Source: Archangium sp.
GTDB taxonomy: Bacteria; Myxococcota; Myxococcia; Myxococcales; Myxococcaceae
NCBI GenBank assembly: GCA_030681645.1
Contig: JAUXRX010000046.1
Span: 1 to 64,000 of the forward strand
DNA: 64,000 nt
Direction: 5' to 3'
The translations under genes and the position numbers were made by a program. Each line of letters opens with the position of its first letter. Position 1 is the first letter of the stretch. Below the pieces are notes generated by a model that made no database searches, was not told where the DNA came from, and worked only from the letters and a program-made list of their open reading frames with translations. Of the stretch, positions 15,653 to 25,900 are shown in pieces.

Positions 15653-16546
15653 ATGCCGATGGCCGCCCCGCCGGATCTGCAGCAGACCATCGACCGCCTC
15701 AGCACCACGCTGGAGAAATCGCAGAGGCCCCGTCGCGAGGCCCGCCAGGAGGCCCGCCGTGACCGCAGGGCGGAGAAGCGCGAGGCCGCGATCGAGAACG
15801 CGTCGGTGCCCGGCGGCGTCTTCGCCCTGGTGATGGCGTTGGTGATGGTGGGCATCGCGGTGACCCACACGCAGTTCTGGTGGCTCATCCTCGTGGCGCT
15901 GGGCGTGGGCTCGGGTGGGGCGAAGCAGCTCGCCCTGGTGAAGGAGCGAGACCGCCAGCGCACCCCGGCGAAGGTCGAGCCCGAGCTGCCGCAGCGGCAC
16001 GAGGTCGACGCGCTGTGTGATCAGCTGCTCACTGACCTGAAGGCGAGCCCCGAGGTGGTGCGCGCGTTCCTCCAGCAACCCGAGCAGACGGTCGAGGCCC
16101 TGCGCGCGACGGCGAAGGCGGTGGATCAACGCCGCAAGGACCTCGCCGCTGCCGGCACGAACGATCAGCTCACCGGGCTCGAGAAGCAGCGCACTGACCT
16201 CAAGGCCCGTCGCGACGCCTCGTCCGACGTCGAGGCCCGCGTGAAGTTCGACGGCGCGCTGCGCTCGCTCGACGGGCAGGAGTCGGCGCTCAAGCTGCTG
16301 GTGGCCGTGAGCGATCGCCTCGACGGTGAGTACACCTCGCTGCTGGTGCTCCTGCAGGAGCTCAAGACGAGAGTGGCGGTGGCGCGCTCCACCAACAACG
16401 GCAGCCAGCTCGACGGGCTCGAGCAGAACGTCAAGCGGCTCAACGACGAGCTGCAGGCGATCACCGAGTCGCTGGTGATGACGCCGGTCGACGAAGGCGC
16501 GACCACTGATTCAGTCGCCGCCGCCGCACAGAGGGAGCGAGCGTGA
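15653..16546 (+). CDS. Membrane-anchored coiled-coil protein
   Basis: The 297-residue protein has a strongly basic N-terminal coiled coil (RRDRRAEKREAAIEN), a hydrophobic pair of helices at about residues 54-90 (GGVFALVMALVMVGIAV, FWWLILVALGVGSGG) and a long cytoplasmic-type helical tail with heptad features to residue 280. A conserved 'phage shock' or toast-rack domain is not evident. The last 4 bp overlap the GTG start of the GH5-like gene (GTGA), an unusual coupling of a membrane coiled coil with a secreted hydrolase. The function is not recognised; a scaffold role is possible. Confidence 0.8.
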   Translation: MPMAAPPDLQQTIDRLSTTLEKSQRPRREARQEARRDRRAEKREAAIENASVPGGVFALVMALVMVGIAVTHTQFWWLILVALGVGSGGAKQLALVKERDRQRTPAKVEPELPQRHEVDALCDQLLTDLKASPEVVRAFLQQPEQTVEALRATAKAVDQRRKDLAAAGTNDQLTGLEKQRTDLKARRDASSDVEARVKFDGALRSLDGQESALKLLVAVSDRLDGEYTSLLVLLQELKTRVAVARSTNNGSQLDGLEQNVKRLNDELQAITESLVMTPVDEGATTDSVAAAAQRERA

Positions 16547-17880
16547 GCAGGCTGCTGCTCCTCCTCCTCGTGAGCTGCGTGCCCCCGCCGGAGCCGCCAC
16601 CCGCACCGGCCTTCTCCGTCGCGCGCGGCTTCATCCGCGACCGCGAAGGCCGCGCGTTGATCCTCCGCGGCGCGAACGTGAGCGGCCACCACAAGCAGCC
16701 CCCGTACCTCGACTTCCACGCCGCCGACGACTTCGCCCGCATGCGCACCGAGTGGGGAATGAACTCGGTGCGCTTCCTCGTGTCCTGGGCCGGGCTCGAG
16801 CCGGTCCGCGACACGTATGACGACGTCTACGCCGACGAGGTGGTGCGCAGGGTGAAGCTCGCCACCGACGCCGGCCTGCTCGTCTTCGTCGACATGCACC
16901 AGGACCTCTACGGCGTGGGCTTCGCCGGAGGAAACGGCATGCCGCGCTGGACCTGCGACGAGGCGAACTACGCCAACTACCGCCCGAACCCGCTCTGGTT
17001 CCTCAACTACACCAGCGCCCCGGTGACGGCGTGCTTCGACGCCTTCTGGAAGAGCCGCGACCTGCAGGGCAAGCTCGTCGCCGCCTGGAGCCACCTCGCC
17101 GAGCGCCTCGCGGGCAACCCCGGGTGGATCGGCTTCGATCCACTCAACGAGCCGTACTGGGGCTCCATCCCGCCCGACGTGCTCGAGGCGAACCGGCTCG
17201 CCTCGCTCTACCGCGACATCATCGCCGCCGTGCGCGTGCACCGGGCCGACGCGCTCGCGTTCCTCGAGCCCACCGGCAGCCGCAACCTCGGGGTCCCCAC
17301 CGGGCTGCCGACCTTCGCCGAAGGCGGCATCGTCTACGCCCCGCACTCGTACGACGGCGACGCGGAGCAGGGGCTGGGCTTCGACCCCGCGCGCCGCCAG
17401 CTCCTCATCGACGAAGTGGCCGAGCTCCGCGCCGAGGCCGACGCGCGCGGCGCCGCGCTGGTGCTCGGTGAGTACGGGGGCATGGCCGCCAACCCGGGCA
17501 TCGGCGAGTACATGGACGCGGAGTACGCCGCCGCGGGCCAGGCGCGCGCCGGCGCCATGTACTGGGATTACAGCAAGAACGACGGCTACGGCCTGCTCGC
17601 GGCGGATGGCTCGCCCAAGCCGGTGCTGCTCGCCGCGGTGGCGCGCCCATACCCCGAGCGCATCGCCGGAGAACCCGGCGCGTGGAGCATGGACGGCGCG
17701 ACGTTCCGTTTCACCTTCACCCCGGACTTCACGGTGAAGGCGCCCACGCTCATCGCGCTCCCCGCGGGCACCTTCACCGCCACCTGTGAGACCTGCACGG
17801 CGACGGTGCAGGGCGGGCAGGTCGAGGTCGTGGCGGCCGCGGGCGCGCAGTCGTGCTCGGTCACCGTCACCCGGGAGTGA
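16543..17880 (+). CDS. Lipoprotein GH5-like hydrolase, endoglycoceramidase-type
   Basis: The 445-residue protein starts at GTG with a lipoprotein signal (MSRLLLLLLVSC). The (beta/alpha)8 domain has ILRGANVSGHHK, FVDMHQDLYG, the acid/base motif DPLNEPYWG (Glu203) and the nucleophile motif LVLGEYGG (Glu310). A C-terminal beta domain of about 85 residues follows. This layout resembles endoglycoceramidase and related GH5 enzymes that cleave glycans from lipids, but a specific substrate cannot be proven from the sequence. It is translationally coupled to the preceding coiled-coil protein, and its 3' end overlaps the convergent DUF1003 gene by 14 bp. Confidence 0.92.
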   Translation: MSRLLLLLLVSCVPPPEPPPAPAFSVARGFIRDREGRALILRGANVSGHHKQPPYLDFHAADDFARMRTEWGMNSVRFLVSWAGLEPVRDTYDDVYADEVVRRVKLATDAGLLVFVDMHQDLYGVGFAGGNGMPRWTCDEANYANYRPNPLWFLNYTSAPVTACFDAFWKSRDLQGKLVAAWSHLAERLAGNPGWIGFDPLNEPYWGSIPPDVLEANRLASLYRDIIAAVRVHRADALAFLEPTGSRNLGVPTGLPTFAEGGIVYAPHSYDGDAEQGLGFDPARRQLLIDEVAELRAEADARGAALVLGEYGGMAANPGIGEYMDAEYAAAGQARAGAMYWDYSKNDGYGLLAADGSPKPVLLAAVARPYPERIAGEPGAWSMDGATFRFTFTPDFTVKAPTLIALPAGTFTATCETCTATVQGGQVEVVAAAGAQSCSVTVTRE

Positions 17881-18430
17881 CCGCCGGGGGCGCCGCGGGA
17901 GGCGTCGCGGCCGGGCTCAGGTCTGCGTCGAGCGCGGCGAGCACCAGCTTGGGGTTCATCGCGTTCTTGAGCTCCACGGCCACGGGATCTTCCCGGTCGT
18001 TCACGTTGGGCAGATCGCGCCGCAGCTCCTCGAGCAGGTCGATCAGCTTGGCGGCCTTCTGCTCGGTGAGCAGCGTCACCTTGAGGTCGAGGTGCGCGCG
18101 CTGATCTGCGATCCCCGCGAGGCGGTTCTGTTTGATCAGCACCACCGTCGCGGCGACCAGGGCGCCCAGGCCCACCAGCCCCTGCATCAGGTGAAACGGA
18201 GGCTCATCGAAGGCGTGTCCTGACTGGTGCAACCAGAGGTTCACCGCCACCCAGAGCACCACCACCACCAGCGTGGCGCCGAGGAAGGTGGGCTGGCCGA
18301 TGAGCAGGCTGAGCTTCTCGATCAGCCGCTGAGAGGTGCTGATCTTCTGATCCTCTCGCTTGTAGAAGTCCTGCACGGCGCCGATGTTCTGGCTGATCTG
18401 GTCTCGCTCTGTTTCAGGAGGGGAGTTCAA
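17867..18430 (-). CDS. DUF1003 membrane protein
   Basis: The 187-residue product has the DUF1003 pattern. A short soluble head (ISQNIGAVQDFYKREDQKIS) is followed by two membrane helices (TFLGATLVVVVLWVAVNLWL and LMQGLVGLGALVAATVVLI), then QNRLAGIADQRAHLDLKVTL and a cytoplasmic helical tail. The start is TTG at 18430; no ATG or GTG lies nearby in frame, and the head matches the usual family start. The role of DUF1003 proteins is unknown. The 3' end overlaps the GH5-like gene on the other strand by 14 bp. Confidence 0.85.
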   Translation of the reverse strand: MNSPPETERDQISQNIGAVQDFYKREDQKISTSQRLIEKLSLLIGQPTFLGATLVVVVLWVAVNLWLHQSGHAFDEPPFHLMQGLVGLGALVAATVVLIKQNRLAGIADQRAHLDLKVTLLTEQKAAKLIDLLEELRRDLPNVNDREDPVAVELKNAMNPKLVLAALDADLSPAATPPAAPPAVTPG

Positions 18431-18526
18431 GCACCGCTGCAGAGCACGCCGCGGGCCAGCCTCCGGGCTTCAATGAGTCGAGACCCTTGGGGCGGGGGAG
18501 GTGCATCAGGATGAACGAGCGCTCCC

Positions 18527-18745
18527 TCAGTCTGACGGCTCCTCCCAGCAGAGCGTCACGCCCTCGCACTCCGGCTCCGCCGTGACCACCACCTCGCTTT
18601 CGCTGGTGACGCACGACGTCGCGCAGTCGCACACCATCGCCCGGGTTCCCGAGCAGGTCACCGGGTCGAAGACGGGGGTCAGACAGCCGGAGAGCAGGAG
18701 CGCGAGCGCCGCCCTCAACGTGCCTGCTCTCGGATCAGGGCTCAT
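18527..18745 (-). CDS. Small cysteine-rich lipoprotein
   Basis: The 72-residue product has a lipoprotein signal (MSPDPRAGTLRAALALLLSG followed by Cys) and a short mature part with six further cysteines (VTCSGTRAMVCDCATSC, ECEGVTLCW), likely in disulfides. It lies between the DUF1003 gene and the GH36-like gene on the same strand. The short flanking gaps (about 95 and 120 bp) hold no other visible feature. No homologous family is recognised. Confidence 0.7.
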   Translation of the reverse strand: MSPDPRAGTLRAALALLLSGCLTPVFDPVTCSGTRAMVCDCATSCVTSESEVVVTAEPECEGVTLCWEEPSD

Positions 18746-18866
18746 CTCCCGGCGTGGAGCACGTCGCGGGCCATTCTCCCGATCCCAGCGAGTCGAGGCC
18801 CTTGCGATGGGGCGGGCCGCCAGGACTCCTTCAGTTCGACCGGAGCGTCAGGGGAGTGGCGCACCT

Positions 18867-20897
18867 TCAGCGCAGCCGGAGATACGCCGCGTCGCGCGCG
18901 GGCACGGTGACGCGCCAGGCACCCTCGGCGAAGGTGACGGGCAGCCCCACCCACAGCTCCTGCGCTGACTCGGTGCCCTCGAGCCCCAGCGACGCCGCGG
19001 ACACCGTGAACGTCTGCTCCTGCTGCGACCAGTTGAGCACGCCCACCAGCGTGCCTTCCGAGGTGGCCTTCGCGGCCCAGAGAGAGGGAACGAAATAGCT
19101 CTCGGAGTCCACCAGCGCCTCGGCCTTGCTCAACGACTTCCCGCGCGGCTTGCCCGGCGCATCGAGCGGCACGAAGCCCGCGCCCGGCTCGCTCATGGTG
19201 GCGATCGACGGCAGCTGCGCGGCCGCGGCGAGGAAGTCGAGCTCACCCTGCTGCAACGCGGTGAGATCATCACCGAGCCCGAGCAGCCTGCCCGCAAGCA
19301 GGTTGGTGGTGGTCTGGATCCGCTTGACCCCGTCCGGCAGTCCACGCACCAGGATGGTGTCGGCGTCGCTCGCGAGGAACGGGGTGACGAACCAGCGCAC
19401 GCCCACGTTGCGGCTCGCGTTCTTCACCCAGTCGAAGCCATACGGAGTTCCGCGCGCCGCGATGTCTTCACCGGTGCGCAGCGCGTGCGCCACGCCCGCG
19501 CTCGGCAGCACCGGCGCGCCGCACGCCACCACGTACGCGCCCGCGCCTTGCGCCTCCGCCATGATCGCCTTCATCCCCAGCTGGAACGCCTGCAGCGAGG
19601 TGACGTCGGGGTCCTGCCGCTGGCCTTCCCACGCGCCGGCGAAGAGGAAGTCGAGCTTGAGGTAGCGATAGCCCTGCGCGAGCAGCCGCCGCACCTCGCC
19701 CACCATCCACGCGCGCGCCTCGGGGTTGGTGGTGTCCAGCGAGTGCAGCGTGTGGCCGGTGAAGAACTCGGTGTAGCCGATGGGCCGCCCCGCCGCGTCG
19801 CGCACGAACCAGCCGGGGTTCGCCATCGCCATCGGCAGCGTCGAGTCCATGAAGAAGGGCGCCATCCACACGCCCGCGTTGAGCTGCTGTGTGTTGAGCT
19901 GCGTGGCGAGCCCGTCCATGCCCGAGGGGAACTTCGGGTTGGCGGTCCAGTTGCCCCACGCCTGTTCCCAGCCGTCGTCGAGCTGCACGTTGTTCGCGGG
20001 GAAGCCGAGCGTCTTGAGCCGCGCCGCGTTCGCCAGCACCTGCGGCTCGCTCACCTCCTCGAAGAGCGTGTTCCAGCTGTTCCACCCCACCGGCACGAAG
20101 GGCACCTCGGGCGGTGGCGTGAGCGTGGCGACGGCGCGGCTCCAGGTCGACAGCGAGTCGGTGAGCGCCGCGCCCGCGGTGAAGAAGAAGCGCTCGGACT
20201 GCACGCCCTCGACGGTGAGCGGCAGGGAATCGAGCCCGCCGCCGCTGCGCACGCGCACCTTCACGCCCTCGTCGCGCCAGGTGAGCACCTTCGTCTTCCA
20301 CGCCTGCGCGGTGAGCGCGCCCACCACCAGCGCCTTGCTGCTCTTCGTGTCAATCGCAGACACCCACCAGCTCAGGCGCGCGTCGGTGGTGAGGTGGTTG
20401 TCATTGTTGCCGACGAGCTCGACCCCGGCGCCCGGCTCGGTGCTGCGCTGCACGGTGGCGTAGTAGCTCGGGGCCCAGCTGCTGTAGCCGTTCGCCAGCG
20501 CAGCCGTGGGATCGCCCGTGACGTCGCCCCTCAAGGTGAAGCCTTCGACCCGCGCGCCGGGACAGCCGCCTTCGCAGGACGCCGCCAGCCGCGCGGTGAC
20601 GAAGCCCTCGTACGCGCGCAGCGTCAGCGTCACCTTCGTCGTGCCTGCCGTCTGCTCCAGCGTCGTCTGCTTCGCGTGACCGAGCTCGTCGTCGCTCTCG
20701 CTGGAAGTCGCCGCCGGAGAGGTCAGCGCGACCTCGACGCCCGACACGGTCACGCTCGCGCGCAGCGCCGACAGCCCCACGCCTTCGCGGCTCAGCGAGA
20801 ACGCGCCGTCGCTCGCCACCTCGAGCACCAACGGCGGCGGCGGCGGGACGGCAGGAGGACAGGCGCACAGCAGCACCAGCGGGGCGAGGAAGCGCAC
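18867..20897 (-). CDS. Lipoprotein alpha-galactosidase-like GH36/GH27-clan hydrolase
   Basis: The 676-residue protein starts with a short export signal (MRFLAPLVLLCAC). A beta-rich N-terminal domain (residues 25-265) precedes a (beta/alpha)8 domain with VGWNSWNTLFEEVSE, NNVQLDDGWEQAWGNW and YRYLKLDFLFAGA. In the last of these the Asp near residue 416 is the predicted nucleophile, followed by VACGAPVLPSAGVAHALRTGEDI, which contains the expected acid/base Asp. A C-terminal all-beta domain completes the fold. This is the GH-D clan architecture (GH36-like). It should release alpha-linked galactose or related sugars outside the cytoplasm. It is divergent from the Ser/Thr kinase gene, with a family A palindrome between. 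Confidence 0.9.
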   Translation of the reverse strand: MRFLAPLVLLCACPPAVPPPPPLVLEVASDGAFSLSREGVGLSALRASVTVSGVEVALTSPAATSSESDDELGHAKQTTLEQTAGTTKVTLTLRAYEGFVTARLAASCEGGCPGARVEGFTLRGDVTGDPTAALANGYSSWAPSYYATVQRSTEPGAGVELVGNNDNHLTTDARLSWWVSAIDTKSSKALVVGALTAQAWKTKVLTWRDEGVKVRVRSGGGLDSLPLTVEGVQSERFFFTAGAALTDSLSTWSRAVATLTPPPEVPFVPVGWNSWNTLFEEVSEPQVLANAARLKTLGFPANNVQLDDGWEQAWGNWTANPKFPSGMDGLATQLNTQQLNAGVWMAPFFMDSTLPMAMANPGWFVRDAAGRPIGYTEFFTGHTLHSLDTTNPEARAWMVGEVRRLLAQGYRYLKLDFLFAGAWEGQRQDPDVTSLQAFQLGMKAIMAEAQGAGAYVVACGAPVLPSAGVAHALRTGEDIAARGTPYGFDWVKNASRNVGVRWFVTPFLASDADTILVRGLPDGVKRIQTTTNLLAGRLLGLGDDLTALQQGELDFLAAAAQLPSIATMSEPGAGFVPLDAPGKPRGKSLSKAEALVDSESYFVPSLWAAKATSEGTLVGVLNWSQQEQTFTVSAASLGLEGTESAQELWVGLPVTFAEGAWRVTVPARDAAYLRLR

Positions 20898-20939
20898 TTG
20901 CGCTGCGTACTACTTTCCCGCGCGGTTGCGTTCACTCGC

Positions 20940-21015
20940 CGTTCACCCCGAGCGGCGTCGAGGGGCGTCTTCCTCCGCGCTCGGGCTCTCCCTCGACTCC
21001 GCTCGGGATGAACGG
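20940..21015. repeat. Intergenic palindromic repeat, family A copy 3
   Basis: Arms CGTTCACCCCGAGCGG and CCGCTCGGGATGAACGG enclose a 20-30 bp spacer, with the arm order inverted relative to the copies at 6165 and 13941. It lies between the divergent hydrolase and kinase genes, so a terminator role is less likely for this copy. Confidence 0.85.
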
Positions 21016-21055
21016 TGTCCGACATCGAGGCGACACGGAGGTAGGCTGCGCACTC

Positions 21056-22822
21056 ATGCGCGTCTGCACCGTCTGCCAGGAGCCGGTCCCCCCGGGCATG
21101 CCAGTCTGTCCCCTGGACGGCGGCGCGGCCGAGGACCCCGATGAGGGCGTCGACTCGCTGACCGGCTCGATGATCGGCGAGTACCGGGTCAAGGGCATCG
21201 TCGGCGAAGGCGGCATGGGCCAGGTCTACGAGGGCCTCCAGCCGGTGATCGGCAAGCGCGTGGCCATCAAGCTGCTCCGGCGCGAGCTGGCCACCAACAA
21301 GGTCGAGGCGCAGCGGCTGCTCGACGAGGCCCGCAGCGTCAACGCCATCGGCCACCGCGGCATCATCGACATCTTCAGCTTCGGCGCGCTGCCCGATGGC
21401 CGCCAGTACTTCGTGATGGAGTACCTCTCGGGTGTCTCGCTGTCCCAGCACCTCCGCACCCACGGCGCGCTGCCCGTCGAGGACACCCTCAAGCTGCTCG
21501 ACGAGATGTTGGCCGGCCTGGGGGCGGCGCACGGGGCGGGTGTCATCCACCGCGACCTCAAGCCGTCGAACATCTTCCTCGTGTCCCAGCCCGACGGCTC
21601 GAGCTTCGTGAAGCTGCTCGACTTCGGCATCGCCAAGCAGGCGCCCACGGCGCGGGGCGACACGCCGCAGACGCGCGTCTCGCAGGTGATGGGCACGCCC
21701 GAGTTCATGGCGCCCGAGCAGGCCCGCGGTCAGTCGGTGGGGCCCCGCACCGACCTGTACGCGCTGGGCGTGGTCGCCTTCGAGATGTTGACCGGCGAGC
21801 ACCTCTTCGACGCCGACAACCCCTACGAGATCGTCAACATGCACCTGAGCAAGCAGCCCAGGGCGCCGTCGGCGCTCCGCTCGGACGTGCCGCCCGAGGT
21901 GGACAGCCTGGTGCTCTCGCTCCTGGAGAAGGACCCGCAGGACCGCCCGGCCAACGCAGAGGTGGTGCGCGAGCAGCTCAAGAAGCTGCGCAAGACGCTC
22001 CAGTTCAACGCCACCCGGCTCGCCGTGACGCCGGGCTCGATGACGCACGTCTCCCTCGAGGGCGTCCCCTCGTCGGTGGCGACGCCCGCCCGGAGCCCGC
22101 CGGTGGATCAGAGACCCCTCAGGGCGTCGAACACCCGGCAGGCGCCGGTGACGGTGGTCAAGCTGAACGCCCCCGCCGCCACGCGGATCCTCGACGGGCG
22201 CGGCAGGCTGCCGCCTCCGCCAGCGCGTCCGCCCCCGCCTCCGCCGGCGACCATCGCCCTCGACGTGCCCCGGGACGCGCCTCCCGTCGAGCTCGAGGCC
22301 CCGCCGCTCGAGGAGCTTCAGCCCGCGGAGCGCCGCGCCATGCTGGTGGGCGGCGTGGTGCTGCTCGTCATGGTCGCCCTCATCGGCGGTGGCCTGTGGC
22401 TGCTCTTCCGCAAGCCGCCTGAGGTGGCGGTCGAGCCGCCCGTCCAAGAGCAGCTCGCCGAGCCCGTCGTCGCGCCAGAGGTCGAGCCCGCACCCATCGA
22501 GGTCGCGAAGGTCGAGCCCGCGAAGGCCGAGCCGCCGCCACCCGAGCCCGCGAAGGTCGAGCCGCCGCCAGTCGAGCCCGTGAAGGTCGACGCCAGGCCG
22601 CTCAAGCCGGCGAAGCCGAAGGTTGATCCAGCCACCGCGCGCTACCGCCGGATCCAGGCCGCCTGGGACAAGGCGCGGAGCACCCGCTCGGCAGAGGACC
22701 GCCGCATCTTCGACGTCATGCTCAAGGAAGTTCAGAAGCAGCTCGAGGGCGGGTCCTCTTCGGACGCCACCGAGACCCTCAACGACTTCGTCAGTGGCGC
22801 CCTCAACGGCAAAGAGCCGTAG
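21056..22822 (+). CDS. Membrane-bound Ser/Thr protein kinase with N-terminal zinc ribbon
   Basis: The 588-residue protein begins with a CxxC zinc-ribbon-like motif (MRVCTVCQEPVPPGMPVCPL). The kinase domain (about residues 45-320) is complete: GEGGMGQVYEG, VAIKLL, IHRDLKPSN, DFGIAK and GTPEFMAPEQ. A Pro-rich stretch, a single membrane helix near residue 428 (LVGGVVLLVMVALIGGGLWL) and a Pro/Glu/Lys-rich C-terminal tail ending in a helical domain follow. It should phosphorylate Ser/Thr residues on cytoplasmic partners; the external tail could sense envelope state. ATG 21056 is chosen because the zinc ribbon starts there. A typical myxobacterial kinase; its substrates are unknown. Confidence 0.95.
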   Translation: MRVCTVCQEPVPPGMPVCPLDGGAAEDPDEGVDSLTGSMIGEYRVKGIVGEGGMGQVYEGLQPVIGKRVAIKLLRRELATNKVEAQRLLDEARSVNAIGHRGIIDIFSFGALPDGRQYFVMEYLSGVSLSQHLRTHGALPVEDTLKLLDEMLAGLGAAHGAGVIHRDLKPSNIFLVSQPDGSSFVKLLDFGIAKQAPTARGDTPQTRVSQVMGTPEFMAPEQARGQSVGPRTDLYALGVVAFEMLTGEHLFDADNPYEIVNMHLSKQPRAPSALRSDVPPEVDSLVLSLLEKDPQDRPANAEVVREQLKKLRKTLQFNATRLAVTPGSMTHVSLEGVPSSVATPARSPPVDQRPLRASNTRQAPVTVVKLNAPAATRILDGRGRLPPPPARPPPPPPATIALDVPRDAPPVELEAPPLEELQPAERRAMLVGGVVLLVMVALIGGGLWLLFRKPPEVAVEPPVQEQLAEPVVAPEVEPAPIEVAKVEPAKAEPPPPEPAKVEPPPVEPVKVDARPLKPAKPKVDPATARYRRIQAAWDKARSTRSAEDRRIFDVMLKEVQKQLEGGSSSDATETLNDFVSGALNGKEP

Positions 22823-22868
22823 GCCGACATCGCCGCACCCGGTTCAACACGCTGGAAACACGATTGGG

Positions 22869-22904
22869 GGTGTTGCTTGGCAGGCAACACCATGAATTTA
22901 TTAT
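22869..22904 (+). promoter_or_regulatory. Putative sigma-70-type promoter with palindrome over the -35 box
   Basis: TTGGCA (22877-22882) and TATTAT (22899-22904) are separated by 16 bp in an unusually AT-rich patch upstream of the giant gene at 22980. The -35 hexamer sits in the 7-base loop of a perfect 8-bp inverted repeat, GGTGTTGC/GCAACACC (22869-22876 and 22884-22891). This could be an operator, or the hairpin could instead terminate the upstream kinase transcript, since it is followed by AATTTATTATGTTTTG. Confidence 0.5.
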
Positions 22905-22979
22905 GTTTTGAGGTAACGAGAATTCCAGTCTGAGCGATAATCCGATCGCTGTCCCCCGCAGCGCCCGAGGTCACCGCCC

Positions 22980-25900
22980 ATGCGCATTGGCGACAAACGT
23001 GGTTCCGCTGTCGATGGAGAGGCCGCTCAACGCCTGGCCGAAGAGGCCGCCCAGCGCGCCGCTGAAGAGGCCGCCCGCCGGGCCGCGGAAGAGGCGGCGC
23101 GAAGGGCCGCGGAAGAGGCCGCCAGGAAGGCCGCCGAGGAAGCCGCCGCCCGGGCCGACGCGTTCCAGGCGCAGGCCAGGAAGGGCCCGCGCCCATCGAA
23201 GAACCACGAGGCGATCCGCCGAAGCTCGAGGGAGTCGATCGAAGCGCAGGTCACCGCCCCTCCCGTTCGCGTCGCCGTGCAGGCGCCGCCTGTGGCGATC
23301 TCCCCTGCCCAGCGCGCCGGGCTGACCGCGCAGCAGGCGATGCTGGTGAAGGAGAAGTGCGCGAACGCGGCCAGCATGGGCGGCGCGCGCGCCGGGTTCG
23401 AGGTGCAGAACCTCACCCGCACCCTCGGGCGCCTGGGTGACAACGCCATCGACGCGGCGGCCACGCGCGGGCCCGCGGGCTCGGTGGCGGAGGGCATCCA
23501 CGCGCTGGTGCCGAAGCTCCTGCGCTCTTCCGGGCAGCTCTCCGAGCTGGCGAGCGCCGCGACCGGGCTGGGCAGCCGCGCGGAGCTGCGCAAGGCCACC
23601 GGTCAGTTCCGCGACAAGGCGTGGGACCTTCAGGACCTGGCGGCCACCGCGGGCGACTCGCTGCGCGCGGCGATCGCCTCGTCTCAGCAGCCCGCCACCG
23701 CGGCGCAGGACGACGTGCTGACGACGCTCGAGACGGTGCACGCCGACACCCACAACGCCACCACTGCCCTCGAGGTCGCCGAAGGCCAGGCCGCGTTCGC
23801 CGAGAGCGCCGCTGATCAGGCCCTGGCGAAGGCCGAAGGCAGCGCGAGCCCCGGTCTCACCTCGGCGCCGCTGTCCGAAGAAGAGCTCGGCCTCGTCGGC
23901 GGAGCCCTCGGCCCCGACGGCGGGCCCGCCGCGCCCTGGAACCACGAAGGCGCCCTCGGCACGTACAACCAGCGCGCGAAGGAACAGGGCCTCATCCCGC
24001 CCGAGCTCACCGGCAAGAACCAGGAGCTCGTCAACCAGCTGCTCACCGGAGACAAGCCGAAGCTCGAGGCGACCGACATCGCCAGCGCGGCGAAGGCGGC
24101 CGGCCTCTCGCTCGAGAAGCTCGACCCCAACCAGCTGATGCAGGCCGCGCGCTACGTCAACGACGCGCCTGACCTGCAGGGCGCGCGCGATCGCCTGGCG
24201 ATGACGCTCGACAACCTCCACGTCACCTCGAACGGTGAAGCGCCCACGCTCACCCGCAAGGACATGACGGAGATGTTGTGGGCGCAGGCGAAGGTGCCCG
24301 GCCACGCGCTGCAGGGCCTGACCGACGCGCAGCTCGCCACGAAGTTCGAGGAGGTCAACCGCGCCAGCAACACGCCCGGCGAGCACGCGCTCAAGGTGGG
24401 CAAGCACGACGTGAAGCTGTCCGTCGCGGACGACGGCTCGCTCAAGTCCTCGTCGACGAAGAAGCCGAGCGTGCTCGCCAAGCTGGGGAAGATCGCCAGC
24501 GTCGGGCTCAAGATCGCCAGCTTCATCCCCGGCCCGGTGGGCGCCGCGGCCAAGGCCATCCAGGTGGTGGTCAACGTGGTCAAGGCGGTGAGGTCGGGCG
24601 ACATCTTCGGCGCCATCACCGGCGCGGCCACCGGCCTGCTCGGCGCGGCGGGCGCGAAGCTCGCCGGCATCGCCAACAACGTGAAGGCGGGCGTGAAGGC
24701 CTTCAAGGCGAAGAACCCGGTGGGCTTCCTCTCGGCTGTCGCGGGCGCTGCGGGCGCCGCGGCCACCGGCGTCGCTGACGCGGCCTCTGGCTTCAGCAAG
24801 ACGATGAAGAACATCTCGACCTGGGCCACGCGCGGCATCGGCGGCATCACCGTGGTCAAGCAGGCGAAGAAGGGCGACGTGCTGGGGGCGATCTCCGGCG
24901 GCGCGGCGCTCGCGGGGAGTATCGCGAAGGAAGGCAGCGACCTCGCGAAGGACCTGGGCAAGGTCAGCCAGGCCGCCAGCGGGGTCAAGAACGTCAACGC
25001 CAACCTCAAGAACGGCAACGTGCTCGGCGCGCTGGCGGCAGGCGCGGGCGCCGCCAGCAGCCTCGCCGGCAAGGACAGCAACCTGCAGAAGGACCTCGCC
25101 CACGTCGCCAACGCAGCCACCGCCGCGGGCGCCGTGCAGCAGGGCATCAAGACCGGCGACTACCTGGGCGCCGCCAGCGCCGCGACGCAGTTCGCCTCGA
25201 CGCTCACCAACAACGAGAAGCTCAAGGGCCAGCTCACCGACGCCAGCACCGCGCTCACCCAGGCCAACAGCACGCTGACGGCCATCAAGAAGAAGGACTG
25301 GATGGGGGCCATCTCTTCCGGCGCCGCGGTGGCTGACGCGCTCTCGAAGAACAAGGACGTCGAGGGCGTCGCGGCCGTGTCCGGGGCCGTCACCCAGATG
25401 CGCGACGCGGTGAAGAGCGGCAACACGGATCTCCTCCTCTCCGCGGGGAAGAACCTGGCTGACGTGGTGAAGGACGCAGGCGAGGGCGTCTACGAGCGTC
25501 ACCTCAAGAAGCCGCTCGAGCAGCAGGTCAAGACCGAGAAGAACATGGCGGAGCCGCAGACCGCGCCCCTCTCCACTGCACAGTTTGGGGGCGCGGCCGC
25601 GCCTGCAGGCGGAAGTGGCGGCGCCGCTCCAGCCGCGGGCACGGCAGGAACCGCGGGCACGGCGGGAACAGCGGGCACGGCGGGAACAGCGGGCGCGGCA
25701 GGAACAGCGGGCGCGGCAGGCGCTGCAGGCCCATCAGCCGCTGCGGGCGCGAAGGAACCGCTCGTCTTCTCGATGGACGTCCGGATCGCGCAAGGCCTCC
25801 TCAATCGACGGCTGGGCACCGCCCTCGAAGAAGACGGCAAGCTCGGCCCCGCCACGCAGGAAGCGATCAGCCGCTTCCAGGCGGGGATGAAGCTCCCCGT

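Noticed and set aside
22971..25502. Antisense open frame of 843 codons opposite the giant helical gene
   Set aside because: Low-complexity Arg/Gly/Leu composition, no motif, and it is opposite a frame with clear domains.
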